A DNA stretch of 64,000 nucleotides from Hymenobacter sp. ISL-91 (GCF_018613725.1 NZ_JAGGPS010000026.1:232305-296304); one strand, 5' to 3'. Positions 37,394 through 47,037 are shown, numbered from the stretch's first letter. The notes: generated by a model not told the origin, from the sequence alone. Made by a program: numbers and translations.

Positions 37394-37422
37394 ATTGCAA
37401 TACCACACTTAATTATATTACA

Positions 37423-37878
37423 ATGACAGGCCTGTTTCTTCAACCCGATATCATCGTATATTCTGCCAGCCAGGAGCCCCGGCTGCTAGTTGAGGTGAAG
37501 GTGCGGCAGCCAGTCACCAATAGTACCGACTCAGAACACTGGCCTAGTGAAATCAGGCAGCAGTTTGGGCGGTTCGATTGCTACTTCCTGCTGGTTACAC
37601 CGGAGCGGATGGCGCTTTTCCTGCCCGGCGACCCATCCGGCGGAAGTACTATGGTGTGGGCCGATTCTTCTTCTGTGCTACGAGAGCAACTGGATACGGA
37701 GAAATTCCCCTTGCAGCAACTGGATAGGCAACAACTGGTGTCAGTGGTGTATTCTTGGCTGATGTTCAGCCAATTTACTCCGACCGAGGAGTTGCTGGCC
37801 GATCCGGCTCAGCAGTGGTTGGTAAACTCTGGACTGCACGAGGTTATTTTTCATGGCGATATTCAGCAGGCTGCTTGA
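37423..37878 (+). CDS. PD-(D/E)XK-like small nuclease-fold protein
   Basis: A 151-residue cytoplasmic protein. The N-terminal core reads LQPDIIVYSASQEPRLLVEVK: a Pro-Asp (Asp9) on one strand, then Glu24-Val-Lys26 on the next, the canonical active-site spacing of PD-(D/E)XK nucleases. It continues IRQQFGRFDCYFLLVTPERM, similar to the third strand and helix of that fold. The helical C-terminal half is unassigned. The stop TGA abuts the ATG of the PIN gene, so they are translationally coupled. Codon choice looks less biased than parE and parC. No activity is shown; it may also be an inactive DNA-binding version. Confidence 0.65.
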   Translation: MTGLFLQPDIIVYSASQEPRLLVEVKVRQPVTNSTDSEHWPSEIRQQFGRFDCYFLLVTPERMALFLPGDPSGGSTMVWADSSSVLREQLDTEKFPLQQLDRQQLVSVVYSWLMFSQFTPTEELLADPAQQWLVNSGLHEVIFHGDIQQAA

Positions 37879-38484
37879 ATGAGGTACGTATTCGTAGAAT
37901 CTAACTTCATCCTGGAGCTGGCTTTTCGACAGGAGGAGGCTACTGCCTGCGAGAAAATTATCGGTGCCGCTGAAGCTCGGGAAATTATGCTGGCTATTCC
38001 CACGTATTGCCTGACTGAGGTATTCCAAACGCTGGGTTACCGTCGGCAGGAACGCCAGCGGGCCGAAGATTTTCTGCAGAAGGAAATAAAGCAGCATCTT
38101 CGGGAGCAAGGGGCTGTCAACGCCGAAATCAAGCAGCTTAGCACTGCCCTGCGAGAGTTGTTGATTTCCCGAACTGCCACGCAAACCTCCGCCTTGTTTG
38201 GCCTCGCTTCCCGGCTTACGCAACTAGCGTATATCATCCCATTAACGGCCGAAGTGTTGCAGGCCGCGCCACGGGCTCAGCAGCAACATTCGCTGACCGC
38301 TCAGGACGCCTTGGTTTACGCATCAGTTCGCCAAGGCTTGGCTGGGTTGGGTCCGGTTGAACACCTGTTTGTTTCCCGTAACAAAAACGACTTTCAAAAG
38401 GAGGCCTTACTTGCTGAGCTGCGGGAGTTGAACTGTAGCTATATGAGCAGCTTTCAGGCCGTTGCAGGTAAACTAGGTTTGTAA
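37879..38484 (+). CDS. PIN-domain protein paired with a PD-(D/E)XK gene
   Basis: A 201-residue protein with a PIN-like nuclease fold: VFVESNFILELAF (Glu7), PTYCLTEVFQTL (Glu47), TAQDALVYASV (Asp143) and FVSRNKNDFQKE (Asp171). The four acids correspond to the metal site of PIN ribonucleases, with Glu in place of the usual first Asp. A helical insertion (residues 55-110) separates the first two from the last two. Many PIN proteins are VapC-like toxins, but the partner here is not a typical small DNA-binding antitoxin. Starts directly at the preceding stop. Confidence 0.65.
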   Translation: MRYVFVESNFILELAFRQEEATACEKIIGAAEAREIMLAIPTYCLTEVFQTLGYRRQERQRAEDFLQKEIKQHLREQGAVNAEIKQLSTALRELLISRTATQTSALFGLASRLTQLAYIIPLTAEVLQAAPRAQQQHSLTAQDALVYASVRQGLAGLGPVEHLFVSRNKNDFQKEALLAELRELNCSYMSSFQAVAGKLGL

Positions 38485-38571
38485 GAGAGTAAGCGTAGAA
38501 TCCTCCCGCTGCCACGTTGGCCGGGAGAGTGGTACAAGAACAAATAAGCGCGGCCCCGAGCCGCACCCCGT

Positions 38572-41511
38572 ATGTCCGAAGAACTGAACCCCCAGGCCGC
38601 CCCGATGAACTCCGAAACCAACGCCGCCGAGCCGCGCTACGCCGCCGGCGACTCGGTGGAGCTGGGCGGCGCCGAACCTAATGCGGCGGCTGAAACCGAC
38701 GGAATCCTGGCCGAGTCCGGCGCCGATGTGGAGGCAATTATCGAAGCCGAAGCCATTCCTGAGGACGAACTGTCGGAGCAGGAAGAGGAGGAAGCCAAGT
38801 TTGCGCCCGGCGAAACCATCCACGATGTGGCCACCGTGCGCGGCATGTACCAGAACTGGTTCCTGGACTACGCCTCCTACGTGATTCTGGAGCGGGCCGT
38901 GCCGGCCATCGAGGACGGCCTCAAGCCGGTGCAGCGCCGCATCATGCACGCCATGAAGGAGATGGACGACGGCCGCTTCAACAAGGTGGCCAACGTCATC
39001 GGCCAGACCATGCAGTACCACCCCCACGGCGACGCCAGCATCGGCGACGCCATGGTGAACCTGGGCCAGAAGGACCTGCTGATTGAAACCCAGGGCAACT
39101 GGGGCGACATCCGCACCGGCGACTCGGCCGCCGCACCCCGCTACATCGAGGCCCGCCTGAGCAAGTTTGCGCTGGATGTGGTGTTCAACCCCGACATCAC
39201 GGAGTGGCAGATGAGCTACGACGGCCGCAAGCGCGAGCCCACCACGCTGCCCGTGAAGTTCCCATTGCTGCTGGCCCAGGGCGTAGAAGGCATTGCCGTG
39301 GGTTTGAGCACCAAGATTATGCCCCACAACTTCCGCGAGCTGTGCCAGGCCAGCGTGGCGGTGCTCAAGGGCAAGAGTTTTGAGCTGTTCCCCGACTTTT
39401 CGACCGGCGGCCTGGCCGACATCAGCAACTACCAGAGCGGGCAGCGGGGCGGCAAAATCCGGCTGCGGGCCACCATCGAGAAGGCCGACAAAACCATGCT
39501 CGTCATCCGCGACATTCCGTACGGCACTACCACCACGGCGCTCATGGAAAGCATCGTGAAGGCCTCGGAAGCCAACAAAATCAAGATCAAGAAGGTGGTC
39601 GATAACACGGCTGCCGAGGTAGAGGTGCAGGTGCACCTGCCGACCGGCGTGAGCCCCGACCTGACGATGGACGCGCTTTACGCCTTCACGGACTGCGAAA
39701 TCAGCATCTCGCCCAACACCTGTGTAATTATCGAGGACAAGCCGCGCTTCGTGGCCGTGGAGGACATGTTGCGGCTGAGCACCCAGAAAACGGTGCGGCT
39801 GCTGGAGCGCGAACTGGAAATCAGGCAGGACGAGTTAGGGGAAAAGTGGCACTCGGCTTCGCTGGAGAAGATTTTTATCGAAAACCGTATCTACCGCAAA
39901 ATCGAGGAGTGCGAAACCTGGGACGAAATCCTGCTCACGATTGAAGCCGGTCTGAAGAAGTTTACTAGGGTGGCAGGGGAGAAGGAGAAGCCCAATGACA
40001 CGCGCATCTTGCTCTCCCGTGCCATCACCGAGGACGACCTGACGCGGCTGACCGAAATCCGCATCAAGCGCATCAGCAAGTTCGACGGCTTCAAGGCCGA
40101 TGAGCTGATTGCCCGCCTTGAAGCCGAGCTGGCCGAGGTAGCCGACCATCTGCTCAACCTCACCCGCTACGCCATCAACTACTTCGAGGGCCTGCTGAAA
40201 AAATACGGCGCCGGCCGCGAGCGGCGCACCCAGCTACGCGCCTTTGCCGTGGTAACGGCCCAGAAAGTAGCCGTGGCTAACCAGAAGCTCTACGTGAACT
40301 ACGCCGACGGTTTCGTGGGTTACGGGCTCAAAAAGGACGAAAAAGCGGTGGCCGTGACCGACTGCTCCGACCTCGACGACATTATTGCCATCCGCCGCGA
40401 CGGCACCTTTATGGTGACGCGCATTGCCGAGAAAACCTTCGTCGGCAAAGACATTTTGCATGCCGGCGTGTACAACAAGAACGACGACCGGCTGGTGTAC
40501 AACATGGTGTACCAGGACGGTGCCTCAGGCATTAGCTTCGCCAAACGCTTCCTCGTGTCGGGCATCACCCGCGACAAAACCTACGACCTCACCAAGGGCA
40601 CTAAAGGCACCAAAACGCTCTACCTCACCGCTAACCCCAACTCCGAGTCGGAGCTGGTGGCCATTCAGCTGGCCGATAAGGCGGTGGCCCGGGTCAAGCA
40701 GTTCGACTTCGACTTTGCCGACCTCGCCATTAAGGGCAAAGGCTCGATGGGCAACATCGTCACCAAGCAGCCTATCAAGAAAATCACTCAGAAAGCCCTG
40801 GGCGACTCCACGCTGGGCGGGCGCGAAATGTTCTTCGATAGTGTGGTGGGCCGCCTAAACGCCAACGGCCACGGCCGCTACCTGGGCACCTTCGATACCG
40901 ACGACACCGTGCTGGCTGTGTACAAGGATGGCACCTACGAGCTAACCGCGCCCGACCCGGCCATCGACTTTGTAGTGGCGAACTTAGTGCTGTTGCGCAA
41001 GTTTGACCCCAAAACAGTGCTGAGCGCGGTGTATCTGGATGGCGAAACGAAGATGCACTTCGTCAAGCGCTTCCAGATTGAAACCAGCACCTTGGCCAAC
41101 CGCTTCACCTTCATTAGCGAAGCCAAAGGCTCGAAGTTGCTGGTGGCCACGCCCCACCCCGAGCCGGTGGCCGAACTCAAACTGCAGCGCGACAAGAAGG
41201 CCGAGCGTGAAACCGAAAAGCTGCTGCTCCACGAGTTCATTGATGTGAAAGGCTGGAAGGCCCGCGGCAACAAGCTCAACTACTACAAGCTGCACACCCT
41301 GACGCTACTCACCGACGAAGGCCCCGAGCCCGAGCGCAAAGCCGCCAAGAAGAAAGCCGCGCCGGCTGCCGCTTCGCAAACCGCTGCCGACCCGGCCGCG
41401 CCCCACGAGCCGCTGCCCGACCGCACCGACGAGTTCAATATCTCGGCCGATGAGGTAGCTCAGGCCAAGGCCTTGCTCAAGACGCCCAAGTCGCAGCTCA
41501 AGTTTTTCTAG
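38572..41511 (+). CDS. parC: DNA topoisomerase IV subunit A
   Basis: DNA-cleaving subunit of topoisomerase IV; 979 residues, longer than most. An acidic Ala/Glu-rich extension of about 80 residues (AEAIPEDELSEQEEEEAKF) precedes the winged-helix domain (GLKPVQRRIMHAM). The nucleophile is Tyr191 in AAAPRYIEARLS. A tower and coiled-coil region (about 470-570) leads to a DNA-wrapping beta-pinwheel C-terminal domain, which ends with an Ala/Lys-rich linker (ERKAAKKKAAPAAAS). No GyrA box is seen in the pinwheel, which favours ParC over GyrA. The start at 38572 is the first ATG after the PIN gene. Confidence 0.92.
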   Translation: MSEELNPQAAPMNSETNAAEPRYAAGDSVELGGAEPNAAAETDGILAESGADVEAIIEAEAIPEDELSEQEEEEAKFAPGETIHDVATVRGMYQNWFLDYASYVILERAVPAIEDGLKPVQRRIMHAMKEMDDGRFNKVANVIGQTMQYHPHGDASIGDAMVNLGQKDLLIETQGNWGDIRTGDSAAAPRYIEARLSKFALDVVFNPDITEWQMSYDGRKREPTTLPVKFPLLLAQGVEGIAVGLSTKIMPHNFRELCQASVAVLKGKSFELFPDFSTGGLADISNYQSGQRGGKIRLRATIEKADKTMLVIRDIPYGTTTTALMESIVKASEANKIKIKKVVDNTAAEVEVQVHLPTGVSPDLTMDALYAFTDCEISISPNTCVIIEDKPRFVAVEDMLRLSTQKTVRLLERELEIRQDELGEKWHSASLEKIFIENRIYRKIEECETWDEILLTIEAGLKKFTRVAGEKEKPNDTRILLSRAITEDDLTRLTEIRIKRISKFDGFKADELIARLEAELAEVADHLLNLTRYAINYFEGLLKKYGAGRERRTQLRAFAVVTAQKVAVANQKLYVNYADGFVGYGLKKDEKAVAVTDCSDLDDIIAIRRDGTFMVTRIAEKTFVGKDILHAGVYNKNDDRLVYNMVYQDGASGISFAKRFLVSGITRDKTYDLTKGTKGTKTLYLTANPNSESELVAIQLADKAVARVKQFDFDFADLAIKGKGSMGNIVTKQPIKKITQKALGDSTLGGREMFFDSVVGRLNANGHGRYLGTFDTDDTVLAVYKDGTYELTAPDPAIDFVVANLVLLRKFDPKTVLSAVYLDGETKMHFVKRFQIETSTLANRFTFISEAKGSKLLVATPHPEPVAELKLQRDKKAERETEKLLLHEFIDVKGWKARGNKLNYYKLHTLTLLTDEGPEPERKAAKKKAAPAAASQTAADPAAPHEPLPDRTDEFNISADEVAQAKALLKTPKSQLKFF

Positions 41512-41519
41512 CGCAGCTC

Positions 41520-41590
41520 AGGCACCAAAAGCCGGGAGGGGAAGCCGCAACCGGCTATGGTGTGGCTTCCCCTCCCGGCTTTCGGTGCCT
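41520..41590. terminator. Very long hairpin after parC
   Basis: AGGCACCAAAAGCCGGGAGG GGAAGCC pairs with GGCTTCC CCTCCCGGCTTTCGGTGCCT, with about 17 nt of loop. It follows the parC stop by 9 nt. No U-tract follows, so it may end transcription less efficiently or act as an RNA end-protecting structure. Confidence 0.6.
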
Positions 41591-41618
41591 CGGGTATTTG
41601 GGCAGTATTGCGCAATTT

Positions 41619-41626
41619 TACGTTAG
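41619..41626 (+). promoter_or_regulatory. Candidate -7 box of the TPR gene
   Basis: TACGTTAG with TTG 18 nt upstream (41598-41600); 36 nt before the ATG at 41662. Confidence 0.4.
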
Positions 41627-41661
41627 CTGGCAGATTATGACGGCCGGGCTGTTGGGTATTT

Positions 41662-42579
41662 ATGCTGGTTTTTCGTTTGCTTTTGGTTCGTGGTGCGCTG
41701 CTGGGGCTGCTCGTAAGTGGGGCCGGGCTGCTGGCGTGTCCGGCGGCGCAGGCGCAGCTCCGCCCAAAACGGACCTCGGCCGAAAAAGCGGCCGCCACGG
41801 CCGTGCTGGCGCCCCCCTGCGGAGTGCCGCCCGCCAACCCGGCACTGCGGGCCGGGCTGGCCGAAGCCGGCGAACTGCTGAACGCCTACCGCGAGTCGGA
41901 AGCGCTAAGCCGCTACGAGCAGGTGCTGGCGCGGGCTCCGGCCACCTACGAAGCGCTCTGGCAGGCCGCCGTGCTCAGCGTGCGTATTGGTAGCCGCTAC
42001 ACCGACGAAAGCCGCCGTTTTGCCTACTACGCCGCCGCCCGCCTCTACGCCAACCGGGCACTGGTAGTGTGCCCCAATGGAGCGGAAGGGCATTATGCTG
42101 CCGCTCGCGTGCTAGCTGCCCAGGCCCCTCTTCAGCCCTTGCGCAGCCGCCTGCTGGCCTACCGCGAAATGCGCCCGCATGTGTATCAGGCCACCGAGTT
42201 GCGCCCCGATTGGGCCGCGGCCTGGCAGCTGCTGGGCCGCTGGCACTACCGCGTCGACCATTACAGCCTGCCGGAGCGCATTTACAGCCAGCTGTTTATG
42301 GGGGGGATGCCGGCGGGGGGCAGCACGCTGCTGGCTATTGAGGCGCTGCGCCGCGCTTATCAACTGGATTCTCAGCGCATTGAGGTGGCCTACGATTTGG
42401 CCCGGGTATACCTCAACCGCAGCCAGGACGCCCGTGCCCGGGCGGTACTGCAGGCTGCCGGGCGCTTAAACCCCATCACGGCCGAAGAATTGGTTATCAG
42501 CCGCAGTTGCCAGAAGTTGCTCAACCAGCTCAACCGTCGCCAGCGTCGGCAGCAGGTCCGTTTTGGCCAGTCGCTCTGA
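41662..42579 (+). CDS. Exported TPR-like protein
   Basis: A 305-residue protein with a signal peptide (LLVSGAGLLACPAAQAQ). Helical repeats with TPR character start near residue 65 (AGELLNAYRESEALSRYEQV, then YYAAARLYANRALVVCP, AYREMRPHVYQATELRP, WAAAWQLLGRWHYRV, and AYDLARVYLNRSQDARARAV). Such proteins act as adaptors in the envelope; the partner is unknown. The next gene begins about 50 nt after its stop in the same direction and also encodes TPRs. Confidence 0.75.
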   Translation: MLVFRLLLVRGALLGLLVSGAGLLACPAAQAQLRPKRTSAEKAAATAVLAPPCGVPPANPALRAGLAEAGELLNAYRESEALSRYEQVLARAPATYEALWQAAVLSVRIGSRYTDESRRFAYYAAARLYANRALVVCPNGAEGHYAAARVLAAQAPLQPLRSRLLAYREMRPHVYQATELRPDWAAAWQLLGRWHYRVDHYSLPERIYSQLFMGGMPAGGSTLLAIEALRRAYQLDSQRIEVAYDLARVYLNRSQDARARAVLQAAGRLNPITAEELVISRSCQKLLNQLNRRQRRQQVRFGQSL

Positions 42580-42590
42580 GTGGTGGCGCG

Positions 42591-42598
42591 TATCTTTG
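42591..42598 (+). promoter_or_regulatory. -7 box of the second TPR gene
   Basis: TATCTTTG, an exact match to the Bacteroidota -7 consensus, 30 nt before the GTG at 42628. It excludes the GTG at 42580 as the normal start. Confidence 0.55.
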
Positions 42599-42627
42599 CC
42601 GGCTCATCCCGTCTTTTTGTATTGACT

Positions 42628-43749
42628 GTGCGGTTTTTTCAATTTCGAGGAATGGCCGGGCTGACCGTGGCTGCCCTGCTGGCCGGCTGTGCCGAGCCAA
42701 CTCCGGCGGCCCGGCCCGATACTATGGTTGACCTGCGCACGGTAGCCAGCGGCCCCCGCGTGCAGGCCGAGGAACTCGACGGCGCTATTGTTCGGCAGCC
42801 CCGCAATGCTTCCCTGTACGCCCGCCGGGCCGCTTTCCGTCTCGATGCCGGCCAGACCGATGCTGCCCTGAGTGACATCAACCAGGCGTTGGCGCTCGAT
42901 AATGCGCCGGGCCAGTACTACTTCATCAAAGCCCGCGCCCTGCGTGCGCAGGGCTTCATTAAAGCAGCCCTCGATGCCACCGACCAGGCTGCCCGCCGCG
43001 GCTTTGCTTCGCCCGAGCTCAACCTGCTGGTAGGAGAGATGCACCTGGCCTCGCGCCGCTACCAGGATGCCCTCGACCAGCTCGACCGCGCCCTGCAGCA
43101 GGAGCCCGATTTAGCGGCCGCGCTATTTTACAAAGGCCTGGCGTTTGTCGGAATCAACGACACGGCGCAGGCCCTCGATTACCTGCGTGCCAGCGTGGCC
43201 CGCGCCCCGCGCGAACCCGAAATTCTGCATCAGCTCGCCTTCCTGTCCAATGCCTACCGGCAGCCCGGGCAGGCAGCTGTTTATGCTACCCGAGGCCTGA
43301 AGCTGGATTCGACTTATGCCCCGCTCTGGTATGACTACGGCCGCCAGTTCGAACTGCAGAATCAGCCCGAGCAGGCCCTGCGCAGCTACGCCCGCGTGGC
43401 GCAGCTCGACTCCACCTTCTACCGGGCCGACTACCGGCTGGGGTTGGCGGCCTATAAAGCCCGCCGCTACGCGCAGGCTGTGCCCCACCTGCAACGGGCC
43501 CTGCGCCGCGCGCCGCGCCTGCCCGATGCCCGCTCCATGCTGGCCGAAAGTTTCGAAAGCCAGGGCCTGTGGGCCGAAGCCGCCGACCAGTACCGCCTGC
43601 TGGTAACCGAAAACCCTGGTAACCGCCGCTGGACCTACAAAGTCTGGAAAGTGGGCAACCGCGCCCGCGGGGTCATCGTCGACGAAACCCCGCGTCCTGC
43701 ACCCGTGGAGGCCATCGAGCCGCTTGACTTCTACAAGCCGGGGCTGTAG
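42628..43749 (+). CDS. TPR-repeat lipoprotein
   Basis: About 373 residues from a GTG at 42628, which gives MRFFQFRGMAGLTVAALLAGC, a lipoprotein signal with Cys21. The ATG at 42652 is a weaker alternative because it leaves the signal without basic residues. At least eight TPR-like pairs follow (for example SLYARRAAFRLDAGQTDAAL, YYFIKARALRAQGFIKAALD, ALFYKGLAFVGINDTAQAL, YRADYRLGLAAYKARRYAQA). It probably scaffolds an envelope complex. It has its own -7 box. Confidence 0.78.
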   Translation: MRFFQFRGMAGLTVAALLAGCAEPTPAARPDTMVDLRTVASGPRVQAEELDGAIVRQPRNASLYARRAAFRLDAGQTDAALSDINQALALDNAPGQYYFIKARALRAQGFIKAALDATDQAARRGFASPELNLLVGEMHLASRRYQDALDQLDRALQQEPDLAAALFYKGLAFVGINDTAQALDYLRASVARAPREPEILHQLAFLSNAYRQPGQAAVYATRGLKLDSTYAPLWYDYGRQFELQNQPEQALRSYARVAQLDSTFYRADYRLGLAAYKARRYAQAVPHLQRALRRAPRLPDARSMLAESFESQGLWAEAADQYRLLVTENPGNRRWTYKVWKVGNRARGVIVDETPRPAPVEAIEPLDFYKPGL

Positions 43750-43776
43750 GAACTTAGGTTGATGGAGGGGCTAAGC

Positions 43777-43820
43777 GTAACCGGGCAACACGCCCCCTGC
43801 TGCAGGTTACCCCGGTTTTT
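43777..43820 (+). terminator. Weak terminator candidate
   Basis: ACCGGG and CCCGGT pair over a loop of about 25 nt, followed by TTTTT. The stem is short, so confidence is low. Confidence 0.35.
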
Positions 43821-43907
43821 GGATGCCAGATATGAAAACAGCTCCGACTAAAACTTCCTAACTTGCCTCCTCACGGCTGTTTGTATAGCCATTACGCTCC
43901 CTTTTTT

Positions 43908-45857
43908 ATGTTGAATATCACCCTCCCCGACGGCTCGGTGCGCCAGTTTGTAGATGGCGCCACGGGCTACGATGTTGCCGCCGCTATCAGCGAAGGCCTG
44001 GCCCGCAACGCCGTGGGCGTGCGCGTTGATGGCGAAGTGCGCGACCTGCACCGCCCCATCGAGCACGACGCCCAAGTGGCCATCCTGACCTGGAACGACG
44101 CAGATGGTAAGATGGCTTTCTGGCACTCCTCGGCCCACGTGCTGGCCGAAGCCCTCGAAGCCCTGTACCCCGGCGTGAAGCTGGGCATCGGTCCGGCCAT
44201 CGAAAACGGCTTCTACTACGACATCGATTTAGGCGAAGGTCGCACCATTTCGAGTGAGGACTTCCCGGAAATCGAGAAGAAAATGCTGGAACTAGCCCGC
44301 CAGAAAAGCAAGTTTGAGCGTCGGGCCGTTAGTAAGGCCGATGCTATTGCTTACTTCACCGAAAAGGCCGACCCCTACAAGCTGGACTTGCTGGAGCGCC
44401 TCGATGATGGCACTATCACGTTCTATCAGCAGGGCAACTTTGTAGACCTGTGTCGCGGCCCCCACCTGCCCGATACTGCCAACATCAAGGCCGTGAAGCT
44501 GCTCAACATCGCCGGCGCTTACTGGCGCGGCGACGAGAAGAACAAGCAGCTCACGCGCATCTACGGCATCACTTTCCCCAAAGCCAAGGAGCTGACCGAG
44601 TACCTCGAAAAGCTGGAGGAAGCCAAGCGCCGCGACCACCGCAAGCTAGGCAAGGAGTTGGAGCTGTTTGCGTTTTCAGACAAAGTAGGAGCGGGGCTGC
44701 CGCTGTGGTTGCCCAAGGGCACTATGCTGCGCGAGAAGCTGGAGCAGTTCCTGCGCCGGGCCCAAATCAAGGCCGGCTACCAGCCCGTGGTAACGCCCCA
44801 CATCGGCTCTAAAGAGCTGTACGTAACCAGCGGCCACTACGAGAAGTACGGCGCCGACTCGTTTCAGCCCATCAAGACGCCGAACCCGGGCGAGGAGTTC
44901 TTCCTCAAGCCTATGAACTGCCCCCACCACTGCGAGATATACAAGACCAAGCCCCGCAGCTACCGCGACCTGCCGGTGCGCCTGGCCGAGTTCGGCACGG
45001 TGTATCGGTACGAGCAGAGCGGTGAACTGCACGGCCTGACGCGGGTGCGCGGCTTCACCCAGGACGACGCCCATATCTTCTGTCGGCCCGATCAAGTGAA
45101 GGAAGAGTTTACGAAGGTTATCGACCTGGTGCTCTACGTATTCCGGGCGCTGGGATTCCAGGATTTCACCGCCCAGATTTCCCTGCGCGACCCAGAGAAT
45201 AAGGCCAAGTACATCGGCTCCGATGAGAATTGGGACAAGGCTGAGCAGGCTATTATTGAATCGGCCGCCGAGAAAGGTTTGACGACCGTGACGGAGTTGG
45301 GCGAGGCCGCTTTCTATGGCCCTAAGCTCGACTTTATGGTGCGCGACGCCTTAGGCCGCAAGTGGCAGCTGGGCACGGTGCAAGTAGATTACAACCTGCC
45401 CGAGCGCTTCGACCTGGAGTACGTAGCCCCCGATAACTCGCGCCAGCGTCCGGTGATGATTCACCGGGCACCATTCGGCTCGCTGGAGCGCTTCGTGGCC
45501 GTGCTCATCGAACATTGCGCCGGCAACTTCCCGCTCTGGCTCTCGCCCGAGCAGTTCGCCGTGCTACCCATTTCGGAGAAGTACCATGACTACGCCCAGC
45601 AGGTGTACGACCGCCTGATGGGGGCCGAGCTACGCGGTGCCGTCGACCACCGCGACGAGAAAATCGGCCGCAAAATCCGCGACGCCGAGGTATCGAAAGT
45701 GCCTTACATGCTGATTGTGGGCGAAAAAGAGCAGGAAAACGGCATCGTGTCGGTGCGCAAGCACGGCGAAGGCGACGTAGGCTCGATGCCCATCGACTCG
45801 TTCATCAAGAGCTTCGAAAGCCAAGTAGCCGCCATGATGGACGGCGCAGCCGGGTAG
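43908..45857 (+). CDS. thrS: Threonyl-tRNA synthetase
   Basis: Charges tRNA-Thr; 649 residues from the ATG at 43908 ([17 protein letters not shown]), the usual length. Domains in order: TGS (1-60), editing domain with [11 protein letters not shown] and the GPHL/PDT region (residues 180-190), class II catalytic domain with zinc ligand [11 protein letters not shown], motif 2 [20 protein letters not shown], motif 3 and the C-terminal anticodon-binding domain ([14 protein letters not shown]). It heads the classical thrS-infC-rpmI-rplT order. A hairpin with a T-run separates it from infC. Confidence 0.97.
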   Translation: MLNITLPDGSVRQFVDGATGYDVAAAISEGLARNAVGVRVDGEVRDLHRPIEHDAQVAILTWNDADGKMAFWHSSAHVLAEALEALYPGVKLGIGPAIENGFYYDIDLGEGRTISSEDFPEIEKKMLELARQKSKFERRAVSKADAIAYFTEKADPYKLDLLERLDDGTITFYQQGNFVDLCRGPHLPDTANIKAVKLLNIAGAYWRGDEKNKQLTRIYGITFPKAKELTEYLEKLEEAKRRDHRKLGKELELFAFSDKVGAGLPLWLPKGTMLREKLEQFLRRAQIKAGYQPVVTPHIGSKELYVTSGHYEKYGADSFQPIKTPNPGEEFFLKPMNCPHHCEIYKTKPRSYRDLPVRLAEFGTVYRYEQSGELHGLTRVRGFTQDDAHIFCRPDQVKEEFTKVIDLVLYVFRALGFQDFTAQISLRDPENKAKYIGSDENWDKAEQAIIESAAEKGLTTVTELGEAAFYGPKLDFMVRDALGRKWQLGTVQVDYNLPERFDLEYVAPDNSRQRPVMIHRAPFGSLERFVAVLIEHCAGNFPLWLSPEQFAVLPISEKYHDYAQQVYDRLMGAELRGAVDHRDEKIGRKIRDAEVSKVPYMLIVGEKEQENGIVSVRKHGEGDVGSMPIDSFIKSFESQVAAMMDGAAG

Positions 45858-45862
45858 TCCGC

Positions 45863-45907
45863 TGGCGGGGTTCAGCTACTTGCTGAACCCCGCCAACATG
45901 GCTTTTT
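45863..45907 (+). terminator. Terminator or attenuator between thrS and infC
   Basis: TGGCGGGGTTCAG and CTGAACCCCGCCA around CTACTTG, then TTTTTT at 45903-45908 after ACATGGC. It likely uncouples infC from thrS at least in part. The 148 bp beyond it must contain the infC promoter. Confidence 0.7.
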
Positions 45908-46055
45908 TCTACTTATGGAGGCCTTATTTTATATAGGGTTTAGTGAGATTTTGGAAAAAATGCCGGATATTTGCCCGCTAGCTGAACTCATTGGGTCCGC
46001 CCGGTGTGGTTACAGTTCCAGTCAAAATCGACTTTCACCTTAAGGAGAAACCGCC

Positions 46056-46748
46056 ATAGCTACCCCTAACCGCCGCTATATCCCTCGTGCCCAGGTCGAG
46101 GAGCCGTTCAAAATCAATCATAAGATTACGGCACGTGAAGTGCGCCTCGTTGGCGACAACGTGGAGCAAGGCATCTATACCACGGATCAGGCCCGGCGCA
46201 TGGCGCAGGACCAAAACCTGGACTTAGTTGAGATTTCGCCCACTGCTTCGCCTCCGGTGTGCCGGGTTATCGACTACTCGAAATTTAAGTACGAGCAGAA
46301 GAAGAAAACCCGTGAGTTGAAAGCCAAGCAAACCAAGGTTGTCATCAAGGAAATCCGCTTCGGACCCAACACCGACGACCACGACTTCGCTTTCAAGCTC
46401 AAGCATGCGCAGGAGTTTTTGAAGGAAGGCGCGAAAATCAAGGCTTATGTTCATTTTGTGGGCCGAAGCATCGTTTTCAAGGAGCGGGGCGAAATCCTGT
46501 TGCTCAAGTTTGCCCAGGCTCTCGAAGACTTGGCCAAAGTAGAGCAGTTGCCCAAGCTTGAAGGCAAGCGCATGTTCCTGTATCTGGCTCCAAAAGTGGT
46601 TGCGCCGCCCAAAAAAGTCGCTCCCAAAGAGGCTGATAAGGCTAAGTCAACCGATAAAGCTGCCAAAACTGCTGCCCCGGCACCAGTTGCCAAAGCCAAG
46701 GAAACAGCTTCGGTCGAAACCGACGCTGCCGATCAGGCGGCCGAATAA
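46056..46748 (+). CDS. infC: Translation initiation factor IF-3 with ATA start
   Basis: Binds the 30S subunit, blocks premature 50S joining and rejects non-canonical start codons; 230 residues. The frame has a stop at 46041-46043 and no ATG, GTG or TTG until the GTG at 46140, which would delete the conserved N-terminus ([19 protein letters not shown]). The ATA at 46056 is the only plausible start and has a good Shine-Dalgarno (TAAGGAGAA, 46041-46049) 6 nt upstream. E. coli infC likewise starts with a rare codon (AUU) and is repressed by IF-3 itself. The core ([20 protein letters not shown], and [14 protein letters not shown]) is typical; a 60-residue Lys/Ala/Pro tail is added. Confidence 0.9.
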   Translation: MATPNRRYIPRAQVEEPFKINHKITAREVRLVGDNVEQGIYTTDQARRMAQDQNLDLVEISPTASPPVCRVIDYSKFKYEQKKKTRELKAKQTKVVIKEIRFGPNTDDHDFAFKLKHAQEFLKEGAKIKAYVHFVGRSIVFKERGEILLLKFAQALEDLAKVEQLPKLEGKRMFLYLAPKVVAPPKKVAPKEADKAKSTDKAAKTAAPAPVAKAKETASVETDAADQAAE

Positions 46749-46841
46749 CGCTTTCACAGTGGAGTTTTGCTCCGTTTTTTCGCTGGTGTACCGGCCCTAG
46801 GCAGCCGGTCGCCGCATTTTTCACCTTTTTTTACCACCACA

Positions 46842-47036
46842 ATGCCGAAGATGAAGACCAAGTCCGGCGCCAAGAAGCGTTTTACGCTGACCGGCACGGG
46901 CAAAATCAAGCGTAAGCACGCCTTCAAGAGCCACATCTTGACCAAGAAAACCACCAAGCAGAAGCGTAACCTTACGCACGTTACGCTGGTTAGCTCGGCC
47001 GACATGAACCGCGTGAAGGACATGCTTAACATGTAA
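46842..47036 (+). CDS. rpmI: Ribosomal protein L35
   Basis: A 64-residue basic ribosomal protein ([20 protein letters not shown], ending [11 protein letters not shown]), normal for bL35. It follows infC by 93 nt and probably shares its transcript. A low-complexity tract separates it from rplT. Confidence 0.96.
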   Translation: MPKMKTKSGAKKRFTLTGTGKIKRKHAFKSHILTKKTTKQKRNLTHVTLVSSADMNRVKDMLNM

Positions 47037-47037
47037 T

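Noticed and set aside
37423..38484. Classical VapBC toxin-antitoxin
   Set aside because: The partner is 151 residues with a nuclease-like motif, not a small AbrB/RHH/Phd-type antitoxin, and the PIN protein is much longer than VapC.
43777..43907. A T-box or other amino-acid sensing leader before thrS
   Set aside because: Only a short stem with a T-run is seen; no T-box or specifier loop features were found.
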